Assembly (NCBI GenBank): GCA_041658705.1
Contig: JBAZZT010000010.1
Coordinates: forward strand, 1-50,118
Reading direction: 5' to 3'
Origin: CAIKNB01 sp041658705
Lineage (GTDB): Bacteria; Patescibacteriota; Patescibacteriia; 2-12-FULL-60-25
Length of the DNA: 50,118 nt
Made by a program: the position numbers and the translations under genes. The notes beneath the pieces were generated by a model. It worked only from the letters and a program-made list of their open reading frames with translations. It was not told where the DNA came from and ran no database searches. Shown one piece after another: positions 6,423 through 14,693 of the stretch. Positions within the stretch are counted from its first letter, which is position 1. Each line of letters opens with the position of its first letter.

Positions 6423-7472
6423 TTACTTGCGAAGACGGAACACGACCAGGATGTTCGGATTCCATTGATCATGGGGTGCATAGCGGGTAGACAGTCTCAA
6501 CTCGATAATGGCGTTCGCGAGCGCGAAGACTTCGAGTTCGTTGAGGGGAGAAGGAATTTGTTTCATGGCGAAAACAAGTGTTTCTCTGGGAGGCTGATCC
6601 TCGCAATTCAAACCTAAATGCGGAGCAACTTCTGCCGGGCAGATTTCCAAACCGAACTCTTCCGCTCTTTCGTAGAGCTGATCCGTTGTTGGATGAAGAT
6701 GGTCGAAACCAAAATCCTTGATTCTTAGACGAACGAGGTCGGCTTGCTCCGGATCTTTCGCAGTCGTGAAATCCTTGTGCCGCAGCATGTGGAGGGCGTC
6801 ATCGGTAATCTTGAATTTTGTATCTTTGAGCGCTGCTTCTAATTGTCGTTCGGTCTGTCCACCGATCTCGATGGTCTGTCTCCTGATCTTGCCTTCGGGG
6901 AAGGAAAGATAGAGGTGTTCGAGATGGCCGAGGGTCTTGAAGATGCCAGGGAAGAGAGGGCCGATGTAGGCTTTGGTGTGTTCGTTGACGTCTTCCTTTC
7001 TCCAAGCGATTTCATCTGGAGAACATTCAAATACAATTGGGGCGTCTTCCTTTGGATTGCGCTTAGCTCGGAGCTCTTTTAGGCGTGGGTCTGTCTGGAA
7101 TCCGAAGCCTTGGGGTGCCTTGGTCTCGTAGATGAAGATGAGGTCGTCTTTGTCGAGGAGTTGGTTGGCTTTGATTTTCTTCTCGATGGCGATGAGGTGC
7201 TGCGTATCTTTGATGGAATCCTGGAAGGCTTTCAGGAGATCGGCGACTTTACGTGCGTCTTGAGCTGATAGCTTCTTGTTCGCTTTAAGCTCTTCGAAGT
7301 CTTTGGCTCCGTATTTGGCGTAGACTTCTTTAATCTGCGCCGCCAGGTTGTCCGCAAGCTCGCGGACGGGGGTCGGCAGATCATGGCGGCGGATGCCGGA
7401 AGTGTTAGGTAGCCCTTCGACAGGCTCAGGGACTATTTTAGTTTTAGGGATTTCGAAGGGGTTGGGGGGCAT
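6423..7472 (-). CDS. PWG-type N-terminal domain with an unrelated C-terminal domain
   Basis: The protein has 349 residues. Residues 1-110 are homologous to the propeller paralogues at 15.7-26.8 kb: MPPNPFEIPKTK, the repeat-derived VPEPVEG, DLPTPVRELADNLAAQIKEV, KLSAQDARKVADLLKAF. The remaining 240 residues have no 35-residue repeats and differ completely: an acidic region (ECSPDEIAWRKEDVNEH), GPLFPGIFKTL, then ERAEEFGLEICPAEVAPHLG and a final LSTRYAPHDQWNPNILVVF. I do not recognise this C-terminal domain. The shared front with a different back suggests the N-terminal domain is an adaptor or docking module. It has its own promoter and no Shine-Dalgarno sequence; ATG 7472 is followed by six C residues. 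Confidence 0.75.
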   Translation of the reverse strand: MPPNPFEIPKTKIVPEPVEGLPNTSGIRRHDLPTPVRELADNLAAQIKEVYAKYGAKDFEELKANKKLSAQDARKVADLLKAFQDSIKDTQHLIAIEKKIKANQLLDKDDLIFIYETKAPQGFGFQTDPRLKELRAKRNPKEDAPIVFECSPDEIAWRKEDVNEHTKAYIGPLFPGIFKTLGHLEHLYLSFPEGKIRRQTIEIGGQTERQLEAALKDTKFKITDDALHMLRHKDFTTAKDPEQADLVRLRIKDFGFDHLHPTTDQLYERAEEFGLEICPAEVAPHLGLNCEDQPPRETLVFAMKQIPSPLNELEVFALANAIIELRLSTRYAPHDQWNPNILVVFRLRK

Positions 7473-7483
7473 GCTTTGTACGG

Positions 7484-7512
7484 AGTTTAGATTAAAGAAG
7501 CTGCGGAATCAA
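7484..7512 (-). promoter_or_regulatory. Promoter of the 6423-7472 gene
   Basis: On the minus strand, TTGATT (7512-7507), a 17-base spacer and TAAACT (7489-7484) match exactly the arrangement upstream of the copy at 1-130. About 45 leader bases are conserved between the two. The start codon lies about 11 bases after the -10 box, implying a very short leader. Confidence 0.5.
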
Positions 7513-7579
7513 ATGCTATGACAGATTTGGGAGTCTTGCCGCGAATTTGTAATTTGGCATTTTTAATTTGTAATTTTCC

Positions 7580-8158
7580 CTACAGCCCATACGTATACAG
7601 CGAGACTAAGGCGAAGACGATCGCGATAGTCAAGGTGCCGACCGAGAACGGGATGAACATATCAGCTCCGGACCAGCGCGCGATGAGTAGTGAGGCGACG
7701 CCGATCACCTGCAACAACATCTTGATCTTGCCGTACCAATTGGCGCTGATGAATTCTCCGCCGCGGGCTCGGCGAACCAACGCGGTGACGGCGATGGCCA
7801 GTTCGACGAAGACGATGATGCCGGCGAAAACCGAGTTGACTTCCCTGGCCACGAACAGGATGACCACCGAGCCGATCATGAGCTTGTCGGCCACCGGATC
7901 CGCGACCGTGCCCCACATGGTGATTTGTTTGCGCGTGCGCGCCAGCGAGCCGTCGAGCAGATCGGTCAGCGCGGCGAAGAGGAAAAGCGGCACGACCACG
8001 TGCCACTGCTCATACCACAAAAAATACAAAATAACGGGCACCAGCATGACCCGCAACACGGTCAGATGATTAGGCTTAATTTCGCGCGGGATGAGTTTGA
8101 GCAGGGATTTAGCCAGAATCCTGTCGTGGAAGTAGAGATGCGCGTTCTCGTTGGTCAT
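7580..8158 (-). CDS. CDP-alcohol phosphatidyltransferase, PgsA-like
   Basis: The protein has about 192 residues and several membrane segments. It carries the full family signature: DLLDGSLARTRKQ, then G at the right distance, TVADPVADK (DGxxAR, Gly, two Asp). Family members move a phosphatidyl or phospho-alcohol group from a CDP-alcohol; a single-copy small enzyme of this size most often makes phosphatidylglycerophosphate. A second, more divergent member is at 44182-44967. ATG 8158 (MTNENAHLYF) or 8164 is the start. It is divergent from the membrane-protein gene at 8192, with only about 30 bases for both promoters. Confidence 0.8.
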   Translation of the reverse strand: MTNENAHLYFHDRILAKSLLKLIPREIKPNHLTVLRVMLVPVILYFLWYEQWHVVVPLFLFAALTDLLDGSLARTRKQITMWGTVADPVADKLMIGSVVILFVAREVNSVFAGIIVFVELAIAVTALVRRARGGEFISANWYGKIKMLLQVIGVASLLIARWSGADMFIPFSVGTLTIAIVFALVSLYTYGL

Positions 8159-8191
8159 GAGCATAGGCCCATGCTACCATTATGCTCGCTT

Positions 8192-10339
8192 ATGGGTGAA
8201 AAATACAAGGATTTGATGGCTGGAGGGGTGATAACGGCGGCGTTCTTGATTGCCCATTTTTTTGGTCTGACCGGCGTCACGCTGCAATTCATTTTGTTCT
8301 TTGCCGTGTTTTTTCCCGCTCATGCCTTGGGGCGGCGCCTCTTTCGCTACGCCGGCACCCTGACCGCGAGCGTGCTGGGGGCGAGCGTTTTTCTGGCCAT
8401 CTTCTCCCTGCTTGAAACGGCTGCTTTTTATCTTGGCTTGCGACTTGGAACTCAAACCGATTTCTACGCGCTCTTGGGCGGAATGGTCGTGAGCTACGCC
8501 GGACTCATCGTGATTAACGAACCGGAAGCGGAAAAAGCGCCGGCGCACGAACGACTGAACTTGAGTTGGAGCGGCAAAATTTTTCTCGCCCTGGCCATTG
8601 CCGGCTTGCTCGGCGCAGCCACATTCGCGATCCACGCCGCCGTGCTGGCCGCGACGACCGATTCGATCCGCACGCCCTGGCCGCTGCTGCCGCCCGGTAT
8701 GCTCTTGGCTCTGTCCGCGCTCTGGCTCGGCACGTTGCTCATCTTGCGCTTGAGCGGAAAAACCTGGCTGGGTTATGCGGCCAGCGGCTTGGCATTTTTT
8801 TCGACGCTGTCCCTCACTCCCCTGATCTACAAAATCGGTTTTGGCTTTGACGGCTTTCTGCATGTCGCGGCGGAAAAAATCTTGCTCACCACCGGTTTCC
8901 TCTCGCCTAAGCCGCTGTATTACATGGGCCAATATGTGTTCACGAATTGGCTGGCGCGCGTTTTGGATTTGCCCGTCGAAAATATCGATCGCTGGCTCGT
9001 GCCGTTGGCCGCTGCCTGTCTCATTCCGCTCGCGCTGTATGCCGTGCGCCGCGCTTTCGGCGGACATTATGCCGCGGCGCTGCTTTTTTTGCTTCCCTTG
9101 TCGGCTTTGGTCGCGACGACTCCCCAATCCTTCGCCTACGTCCTCGGTCTCACGGCGCTGATCTTGTGCCTGGGCGTGAACGAAAAAAATATCCACCCCG
9201 CCGCGCCGCTCGCTTTGGCGCTGTGGAGCGCGGCCGCGCATCCGCTGGCCGGCATCCCGCTATTTTTCGTCTGCGCGGCTGTGCTGTTGGCGCGCTTAAA
9301 ATCCAAACTAGCGCTGGTGCTTGGTTATTTTTCCGCGCTGCTCTCCGCGCTCGCCGTGCCGCTCATGTTTTATGTCCTGGGTCTGCGCGGCGGCACGCCA
9401 ATCCATTGGAATTTTTCGAAGCTCTTCGCCGCGCAGCCGTGGCTGGATTTTTTCGGCGCTTTCAATCCATACCTGTCCAACCATTTTGCATTATGGGCAG
9501 GCTGGGCTAATGCCGTGGCGTTGGCTTTGCCCGCGCTGCTCCTCTTGGCCGCCGTCATCCAAATCGTGCGCTGCAAAGACGCGTCGCGCCATACCGCTCT
9601 TATCCTGGCCAGCGCCGCGGTCGCGCTTTATCTGTCCGCCGCACTGCTCAAGAACTTGGGAGAATTTTCCTTCCTCATCGATTACGAACGCGGTAATTAC
9701 GCTGATCGATTGGCCATTCTAGGTTCGCTCATCCTGGCCCTCGCCGCTTGGCCGCTGATTTCTGATTTGATTGATCGCGCACTCGAGGCTACTCCCCTGC
9801 CTTCGGCCGCTTTCCTCGCCTTATTCCTGTCAGTCGCCGCTGCCGCGAGCTACCTGGCTCTGCCGCGCCACGATGCGCTGACCGTGGGCCGCGGTTGGAG
9901 CACTGGTTTGACCGATATCGAAGCCGTACGCAGCATCGAGCGGGATGCTGAAGGCGCGCCTTACACCGTGCTCGCCGACCAAAGCGTCTCGGCCGCCGCG
10001 GTGCGCGAGCTTGGTTTCAAACGTTACGCCGGCGACGTCTTTTTCTATCCCATCCCGACCGGAGGCGCGCTCTACGAGATATTCTTAGGCATGACGTACA
10101 ACGATCCGTCACGCGACTTGGCCGCCGAAGCCGGCGCGCTGGGACAATCCAAAATCGTCTACGTGGTGCTGAACGATTATTGGTGGAAAGCCGAAAGCAC
10201 CGCCGAAGCCTTGTCGGCCCTGGCGGACGACGAATGGAGCCTAGGCGCAACCGACCAGGGATTAGGACATTCCGCTAAAATCTACAAATTCGATTTGAGC
10301 AAACCTTCCAAACGCGCCGCGAACAGCGCGGGATCGTGA
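8192..10339 (+). CDS. Large polytopic membrane protein, possibly a GT-C glycosyltransferase
   Basis: The protein has about 715 residues with a dozen or more predicted membrane segments through about residue 560, then a soluble C-terminal part. The loop GFDGFLHVAAEKILLTTG after an early membrane segment has an acidic residue and His as in GT-C enzymes, and the context is glycosyltransferases. The C-terminal part includes DIEAVRSIERDAEG, YTVLADQSVSAAAVREL and VYVVLNDYWWKAES. The GT-C role is a suggestion, not a recognised match. The frame is open from 7925, but that part overlaps pgsA on the other strand; ATG 8192 (MGEKYKDL) or 8171 is the likely start. Its 3' end overlaps the convergent GT4 gene by 58 bases. 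Confidence 0.7.
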   Translation: MGEKYKDLMAGGVITAAFLIAHFFGLTGVTLQFILFFAVFFPAHALGRRLFRYAGTLTASVLGASVFLAIFSLLETAAFYLGLRLGTQTDFYALLGGMVVSYAGLIVINEPEAEKAPAHERLNLSWSGKIFLALAIAGLLGAATFAIHAAVLAATTDSIRTPWPLLPPGMLLALSALWLGTLLILRLSGKTWLGYAASGLAFFSTLSLTPLIYKIGFGFDGFLHVAAEKILLTTGFLSPKPLYYMGQYVFTNWLARVLDLPVENIDRWLVPLAAACLIPLALYAVRRAFGGHYAAALLFLLPLSALVATTPQSFAYVLGLTALILCLGVNEKNIHPAAPLALALWSAAAHPLAGIPLFFVCAAVLLARLKSKLALVLGYFSALLSALAVPLMFYVLGLRGGTPIHWNFSKLFAAQPWLDFFGAFNPYLSNHFALWAGWANAVALALPALLLLAAVIQIVRCKDASRHTALILASAAVALYLSAALLKNLGEFSFLIDYERGNYADRLAILGSLILALAAWPLISDLIDRALEATPLPSAAFLALFLSVAAAASYLALPRHDALTVGRGWSTGLTDIEAVRSIERDAEGAPYTVLADQSVSAAAVRELGFKRYAGDVFFYPIPTGGALYEIFLGMTYNDPSRDLAAEAGALGQSKIVYVVLNDYWWKAESTAEALSALADDEWSLGATDQGLGHSAKIYKFDLSKPSKRAANSAGS

Positions 10340-11631
10340 AGTTCGAGGATCCGTCGTGCTTCTGCCTCGCGTTGCGCATCATTTTTTGATTCCAAAGCTC
10401 GCTCCAGGGCAGCGACCAAAGACTCGACCGAACCGGGTTTGAAGATCCAGCCCGCCGCTCCCAGAGTTTCCTTTACGCCACCAACATCAGCCGCCACGAC
10501 TTTCGCGCCAGCCTGCAAAGCTTCCAAGATGACCGTGGGTTGATTTTCCCATACCCGCGACGGCAAGACAGCGACGGCGCTGGCGGCAAAAATCCGACGC
10601 ACTTCGGCGTTGGGTAAGCTGCCTTTGAAGGTGACCGTCGGATCGTCGAGGCCTAATCGAAAATAATTGTCATCCTGAGCGAGCTTCGAGCGAGTCGAAG
10701 GACCATTATAAGCGTTGGTCTGAACCGGCGGCTGATAAAGGTCCTTCGACTGCGCTGCTGCTTCGCTCGGGATGACATTTGTTTTTTCCTTCCAACTTCC
10801 TGCGCCGATGATGACAAGTTTTTTATCCGCCACTTCGATTTTTTTCCACGCCGCCAGCAAGATATCCATGCCCTTATCCCAATCTAAGCGACCGACGTAA
10901 ACGACTTGATGCGGATTCCGTTCAATCAATGCCCTTTCAGACCAAGCCATCGGATTCGGCACGACTTCTTGCCGCGCAGTCCGAAAGAATCCGCGTTTGA
11001 TATGCTGCTCCAACAGCCAACGCGTAGGCGAGATGACGATTTGCGGATTGCCCAATGCCGGCCGACGCAGGTTCGACCAGATCGCGCGCCAAATTTTGCG
11101 CAAGCTGGAAAAAGCTTCGCCGCTGATGATCTGACCGGACGGTTCGAACAACTGCACGTCATGCAAAACATGCAACCAGATTAATCGTCGTCCCGAACGA
11201 TCCGCCTGAAGCTGCGATTGATTTGTCATTGCGAGCGCATATCCTGACTGCGCGCGGCAATCTCCGGAGTCCGGAGATTGCTTCGTCGTCGTACTCCTCG
11301 CAATGACAGATGATTCAGAAAGTCTGTCGAAATATTTTTTTATCGCTTTCGGCGTCCCGAATCCGCAGCCCGTCAAATTGTGGGTGAGAATGACGTCCGG
11401 CTTCCATTCCAAGATGGATTGGACGATTGAATCGTCGGCGCGCAAATCACGCAGATGAAAAAAGAGACGCGACACGGAATTGTTTGATCCGAGAGTCTTG
11501 AATTCCGCGCGCGGTCCCCACAGACGCACCACGTGGCCGTGGGATTCCAAGGCCTTGGCATAAGCGCCCGCGATCTGGCCCGCACCGCCGAGCGCATCAA
11601 AAACCGCGTTGCTGATCACCGCTATGCGCAT
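10282..11631 (-). CDS. GT4 glycosyltransferase with two in-frame repeat insertions
   Basis: The protein has 449 residues and a GT-B fold. The acceptor-side N-terminus is MRIAVISNAVFDALGGAGQ; the donor-side half has VVYVGRLDWDKGMDILLAAW, VIIGAGSWKE, FAASAVAVLPSRVWENQPTV and LEALQAGAKVVAADVGGVKE. The last includes the E(x7)E nucleotide-sugar site (ENQPTVILE). Two stretches are foreign. One is an N-terminal-half insert starting SVIARSTTTKQSP and ending YALAMT, encoded by repeat family 1. The other, just after the KLVIIGAGSW strand, starts NVIPSEAAAQSKDLY and ends KLAQDDNYF, encoded by repeat family 2. Both keep the frame open and sit where GT-B enzymes have loops, so activity may survive. It probably adds a sugar to a surface glycan. 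Confidence 0.85.
   Translation of the reverse strand: MRIAVISNAVFDALGGAGQIAGAYAKALESHGHVVRLWGPRAEFKTLGSNNSVSRLFFHLRDLRADDSIVQSILEWKPDVILTHNLTGCGFGTPKAIKKYFDRLSESSVIARSTTTKQSPDSGDCRAQSGYALAMTNQSQLQADRSGRRLIWLHVLHDVQLFEPSGQIISGEAFSSLRKIWRAIWSNLRRPALGNPQIVISPTRWLLEQHIKRGFFRTARQEVVPNPMAWSERALIERNPHQVVYVGRLDWDKGMDILLAAWKKIEVADKKLVIIGAGSWKEKTNVIPSEAAAQSKDLYQPPVQTNAYNGPSTRSKLAQDDNYFRLGLDDPTVTFKGSLPNAEVRRIFAASAVAVLPSRVWENQPTVILEALQAGAKVVAADVGGVKETLGAAGWIFKPGSVESLVAALERALESKNDAQREAEARRILELHDPALFAARLEGLLKSNL
10669..10776. repeat. Palindromic repeat family 2, copy inside a GT4 coding region
   Basis: It runs from GTCATCCTGAGCG to CGGGATGAC, with GTCGAAGGACC and GGTCCTTCGAC as inner arms. The centre (AGCGTTGGTCTGAACCG) is almost identical to the copy at 14564-14659. 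It is 108 bp, divisible by three, and read through in frame on the minus strand. Confidence 0.88.
11225..11307. repeat. Palindromic repeat family 1, copy inside a GT4 coding region
   Basis: It runs from GTCATTGCGAGCGC to CTCGCAATGAC. It encodes the in-frame insert SVIARSTTTKQSP...YALAMT of the glycosyltransferase on the minus strand. Confidence 0.88.
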
Positions 11632-11659
11632 ATCATTTTTTCATTATCCCTCGTTTTCT

Positions 11660-11845
11660 TTTCTGTCATCCTCCGCCTTTTTATTTCTGTCATCCTCCGC
11701 GAAGGCGGGGGATCCAGAGAAAAAACCTTTCCAATGTTTTCAAGGTCTGGATTACCCGGTTGAACCGGGTAATGACAAAGTTTTTTCGCGGTCTGGATTA
11801 CTCCTACCGCGCCACGTTCTACGTGGTTGGATCGGGTAATGACAA
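11660..11845. repeat. Repeat family 3 cluster (TCTGGATTACCCGG units)
   Basis: The gap between the two GT4 genes holds repeated TGTCATCCTCCGC, TCTGGATTACCCGGTT and CCGGGTAATGACAAA units that form inverted pairs. A further unit (TCTGGATTACCCGGTTGG to GGTAATGACAGG) is at 36510-36540. No gene is visible here. Confidence 0.7.
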
Positions 11846-11854
11846 AATGAAAAA

Positions 11855-12943
11855 TCATAAGCTCTTATAAACTTCTACTAACCCATCCGCATGACGTGAC
11901 CAAGTGAAGCGCGCCAGCACCCGCTCCCGCGCCGCGCGGCCGAATTCCTCGCGCATCCCCGGATTCTCCAACAGCAAACGCAGATGAGCGGCCAGTTCGC
12001 GCGCATCATCGGGAGGCGTGAGCAGACCCGTGACTTTATCCTCCACGACCGTGCGCACGCCAGGCAAATCCGAGGCCACGACCGGCACGCCGCACGCTGC
12101 GGCCTCAAGCGCCACCAAACCAAAGGCTTCGGCTTGGGAAGTCGAAGGAAAAGCAAAAACATCCGCGGCGCGATAGACATCCGGCAAATCTTTTTCTTCC
12201 ACGCGTCCCATGAATTTTGTCCGCGCGGCGATGCCCAAAGCCTGCGCTTGTTTTTCAAACCCGCGCCGCAACTCCCCTGCGCCGCCTAAAATGAGCCAGG
12301 TGTCTTGCGGCAGTTCGGCAAAAGCTTTGAGCAAGACGTCCACGCCCTTGAAAGCATGCGGCTTATCCATCCCGCCCACGAAGGCCACGACTTTGGCTGT
12401 TTCTGGAATCCCGAATTTTTCCGGACGCCGAGCGCCGGGGCTGAAAATATTTTCATCCACGCCAAACGGCAGTTCGTGCAGCTTGCCTGAATCGACGAAG
12501 CGCGCGAATGACGCGTGCCGCGCATAATCGAGCGAGCTGACCAAAAGCGCATCGGCGGAACCGACTACCCAAGGTTGAAAAAAAATCCGATTGATGCCCA
12601 AAATCCAATCGCGCGCTGCTTCGACTTTGGCGTCCATATGCAGCGTCATGACCAGACGCTTGATGCTCCCCATGATGCGCAAGAGCGCCAAGACTTCCGC
12701 CGTTCCGTAAAAAGGAAAATGCACATGCACGATGTCATAGTCGTGTGTAACTTGACGCAAACGCCACGGATCAGCGATAGCGGTGTTGCCGTAACGCCAC
12801 AACGCCGGAAAATCCGGACTTCCCGGGGACAGCGAATCCGCCGCGATCCCGCGAGTCCGCAAAAGCTCGACCTCTTGGGCCGCGACTTTGCCGATGCCGC
12901 CGATCTGCGGCGGAGCGACACAGGATAGATGCAGGACGCGCAT
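11855..12943 (-). CDS. GT4 family glycosyltransferase
   Basis: The protein has 362 residues and a GT-B fold with no insertions. The N-terminus has MRVLHLSCVAPPQIGGIGKV and YDIVHVHFPFYG. The donor half has VVAFVGGMDKPHAFKGVDVL, ILGGAGELR, VYRAADVFAFPSTSQAEAFG and LEAAACGVPVVASDLPGV, including the E(x7)E site. It probably transfers a hexose from a nucleotide sugar to a membrane-linked or growing surface glycan at the cytoplasmic face. Its co-directional neighbours are other glycosyltransferases. The start at 12943 (MRVLHLS) fits the family. Confidence 0.88.
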   Translation of the reverse strand: MRVLHLSCVAPPQIGGIGKVAAQEVELLRTRGIAADSLSPGSPDFPALWRYGNTAIADPWRLRQVTHDYDIVHVHFPFYGTAEVLALLRIMGSIKRLVMTLHMDAKVEAARDWILGINRIFFQPWVVGSADALLVSSLDYARHASFARFVDSGKLHELPFGVDENIFSPGARRPEKFGIPETAKVVAFVGGMDKPHAFKGVDVLLKAFAELPQDTWLILGGAGELRRGFEKQAQALGIAARTKFMGRVEEKDLPDVYRAADVFAFPSTSQAEAFGLVALEAAACGVPVVASDLPGVRTVVEDKVTGLLTPPDDARELAAHLRLLLENPGMREEFGRAARERVLARFTWSRHADGLVEVYKSL

Positions 12944-12973
12944 AAAGAATTAAAAATGCAAAATTCCCGGACT

Positions 12974-13057
12974 GTCATTGCGAGCGCATAATCTAAATGC
13001 GCGTGGCAATCTCTGAAGTCCGGAGATTGCTTCGTCGTTGCTACTCCTCGCAATGAC
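12974..13057. repeat. Palindromic repeat family 1, copy 3
   Basis: An intergenic copy running from GTCATTGCGAGCGC to CTCGCAATGAC, nearly identical to 352-435. Confidence 0.85.
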
Positions 13058-13115
13058 AGACAGTTTCATGAATCTGCTTTTTGGTTCTAGTTTTGCATTT
13101 CGCATAAGTCTTTCT

Positions 13116-14198
13116 TCACCAGAAAACAACCGCCAGAGTAATTCGCCGCAGCAGACGGCCGATGGGATTGAGGAGGATCTTGACCACAGTGCTTTCTACG
13201 TCTTGATACGCGATGGTCGGCACGGTGAGCGTCAGGATATCCTTATCATCGGCTTTGCGCAGCCGCGCGATTTTCCGGCGCTCGCGCACCAGATATTTCC
13301 ATGCCGAGGGTTTGAGGAACCAACCCCACACGCGCAGCTTGTCCGGCCACCAACCGCCGAATACGGCAAAGATAAAAATCACCAAATCCGCGGCGATGAG
13401 TTGCGGCAAGAGCCAAAGCAAAGTCGCCAGGCGATAATTCTTGAGCAACACGATCCAACGATTGCGTTCCATCCAATACCATTTCGAGATCGAGCGCGAA
13501 AATTCGTAGTAGTGCCTGACCACGCTCTCGGGTGCCAGGATGATGCGATAGCCGGCGAGCCTGATGCGCCAGCCCAAATCCAAATCCTCGTGATACATCC
13601 AGAGCGTTTCGTCGAAGAGCCCGATTTCACGCAACACCGTATTTTTGAGCAGTACGCCGGCGCCGGAAAAATAAGCGATTTCGGTGTGTTCTTTGGGCGC
13701 CGAACTGCGCGCGGCATGATAACCCTGGCTGTAACCGAAACCCAGGTAATGCAGAGCGTTGCCGCTGGTATTGATCTCCTGCGGATTTTGTTGCAGCACG
13801 ATGAGCGATTGCACCGCGCCGATTTTAGGCTCGCTTTCGGCCGCCGCCACGGCACGACCCAAAGCTCCCGGCTCGAATGACGCGTCGCCGTTCAACAGAT
13901 AACAATAATCCGCTCCGCGCTCCAAAGACTCGCGCATGACCAGATTGTTGCCGCCGGTGAAAGCCAAATTCTTTCCCGGTTCATGGATCTTGATTTGGGC
14001 TATGCGTTCGCCATATTGCGCCACCAGCTCGCGGACTTTATCCAGCGAACCGTCGCCCGGATTATTGTCCACGAAATGCACCGTCATCCGTTCGCGCGGA
14101 TAATCCTGCTCCGCCAAACCGGCGAACAGCGCGGACATGAATTGCGCGTTCTTATACAACAGAACTATGACGTCTACGCTGGGCGCTTGGTCATTCAT
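13116..14198 (-). CDS. GT2 glycosyltransferase, rhamnosyltransferase-like
   Basis: The protein has 360 residues and a GT-A fold. It has VDVIVLLYKNAQFMSALFAG, the ribose/UDP region VHFVDNNPGDGSLDKV, KNLAFTGGNNLVM, metal-binding YLLNGDASFEP, and the catalytic-region WMYHEDLDLGWRIRLAGY. A C-terminal amphipathic or membrane region (LLPQLIAADLVIFIFAVFG) probably attaches it to the membrane. This layout is typical of WbbL/rhamnosyl-type GT2 enzymes; the actual donor is unknown. Its start overlaps the DUF2304 stop by 8 bases, so the two are translationally coupled. Confidence 0.87.
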   Translation of the reverse strand: MNDQAPSVDVIVLLYKNAQFMSALFAGLAEQDYPRERMTVHFVDNNPGDGSLDKVRELVAQYGERIAQIKIHEPGKNLAFTGGNNLVMRESLERGADYCYLLNGDASFEPGALGRAVAAAESEPKIGAVQSLIVLQQNPQEINTSGNALHYLGFGYSQGYHAARSSAPKEHTEIAYFSGAGVLLKNTVLREIGLFDETLWMYHEDLDLGWRIRLAGYRIILAPESVVRHYYEFSRSISKWYWMERNRWIVLLKNYRLATLLWLLPQLIAADLVIFIFAVFGGWWPDKLRVWGWFLKPSAWKYLVRERRKIARLRKADDKDILTLTVPTIAYQDVESTVVKILLNPIGRLLRRITLAVVFW

Positions 14199-14526
14199 GG
14201 TTTTTAGGCAAATCTTTGAGCGCTTCGCGGCGCACCATTTCCGTCAGTTTGCGTTCCAAGCGATCAAGTGAAATGAAGATTTGGAAGACGAGCACAAAAA
14301 GCAAGACGACGGAACCGTAAATCACAAAGTCCGCGCCGCGGCCGACCCCGAAGAAGTTGGCGACTAACGTAGCCGTCTGGGGCAAAAGCACGACCACACC
14401 GGCGCCGATCCAAAGCAAACTCCAAGCCAGCGCTTCGACGAACGAAATCACGCCTTGCCTGGCGCGCTTCCAGGTCATGAACAAAGCGCCGATGAGGACT
14501 GCGAGGATGACGAATTGGATGAGCAT
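14191..14526 (-). CDS. DUF2304-family small membrane protein
   Basis: The protein has about 111 residues from ATG 14526 (MLIQFVILAVLIG). It has three membrane segments, at about residues 3-20, 34-52 and 68-86, and a charged C-terminal helix (ISLDRLERKLTEMVRREAL). Size, topology and the position between a dolichol-phosphate-type GT2 and another GT2 fit DUF2304. Such proteins often accompany polyprenol-phosphate glycosyltransferases, perhaps as anchors or flippases. The frame is open to 14568, but the extra 14 residues are unlike the family. Confidence 0.72.
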   Translation of the reverse strand: MLIQFVILAVLIGALFMTWKRARQGVISFVEALAWSLLWIGAGVVVLLPQTATLVANFFGVGRGADFVIYGSVVLLFVLVFQIFISLDRLERKLTEMVRREALKDLPKNHE

Positions 14527-14563
14527 AAAGTTAGAGGGTGGAGGGTAGCCAGGCAGATGATCT

Positions 14564-14659
14564 GTCATCCTGAGCTTGTCGAAGGACCTTTATAAGCGTT
14601 GGTCTGAACCGATGGCTGATAAAGGTCCTTCGACTCGCTCGAAGCTCGCTCAGGATGAC
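14564..14659. repeat. Palindromic repeat family 2, copy 3
   Basis: It runs from GTCATCCTGAGCTTGTC to GCTCAGGATGAC, with the same central AGCGTTGGTCTGAACCG as the copy inside the GT4 gene. It is preceded by GAGGGTGGAGGGTAGCC, a short motif also seen at 15418-15432 and 47411-47444. Confidence 0.85.
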
Positions 14660-14693
14660 AATAATTTTTGAGATGCGTTTTTTTGGCTACTGC

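Noticed and set aside
8180..9241. Minus-strand open frame of 353 codons opposite the membrane protein
   Set aside because: Composition is Gln/Arg/Gly-rich without domains and it is the antisense shadow of membrane segments.
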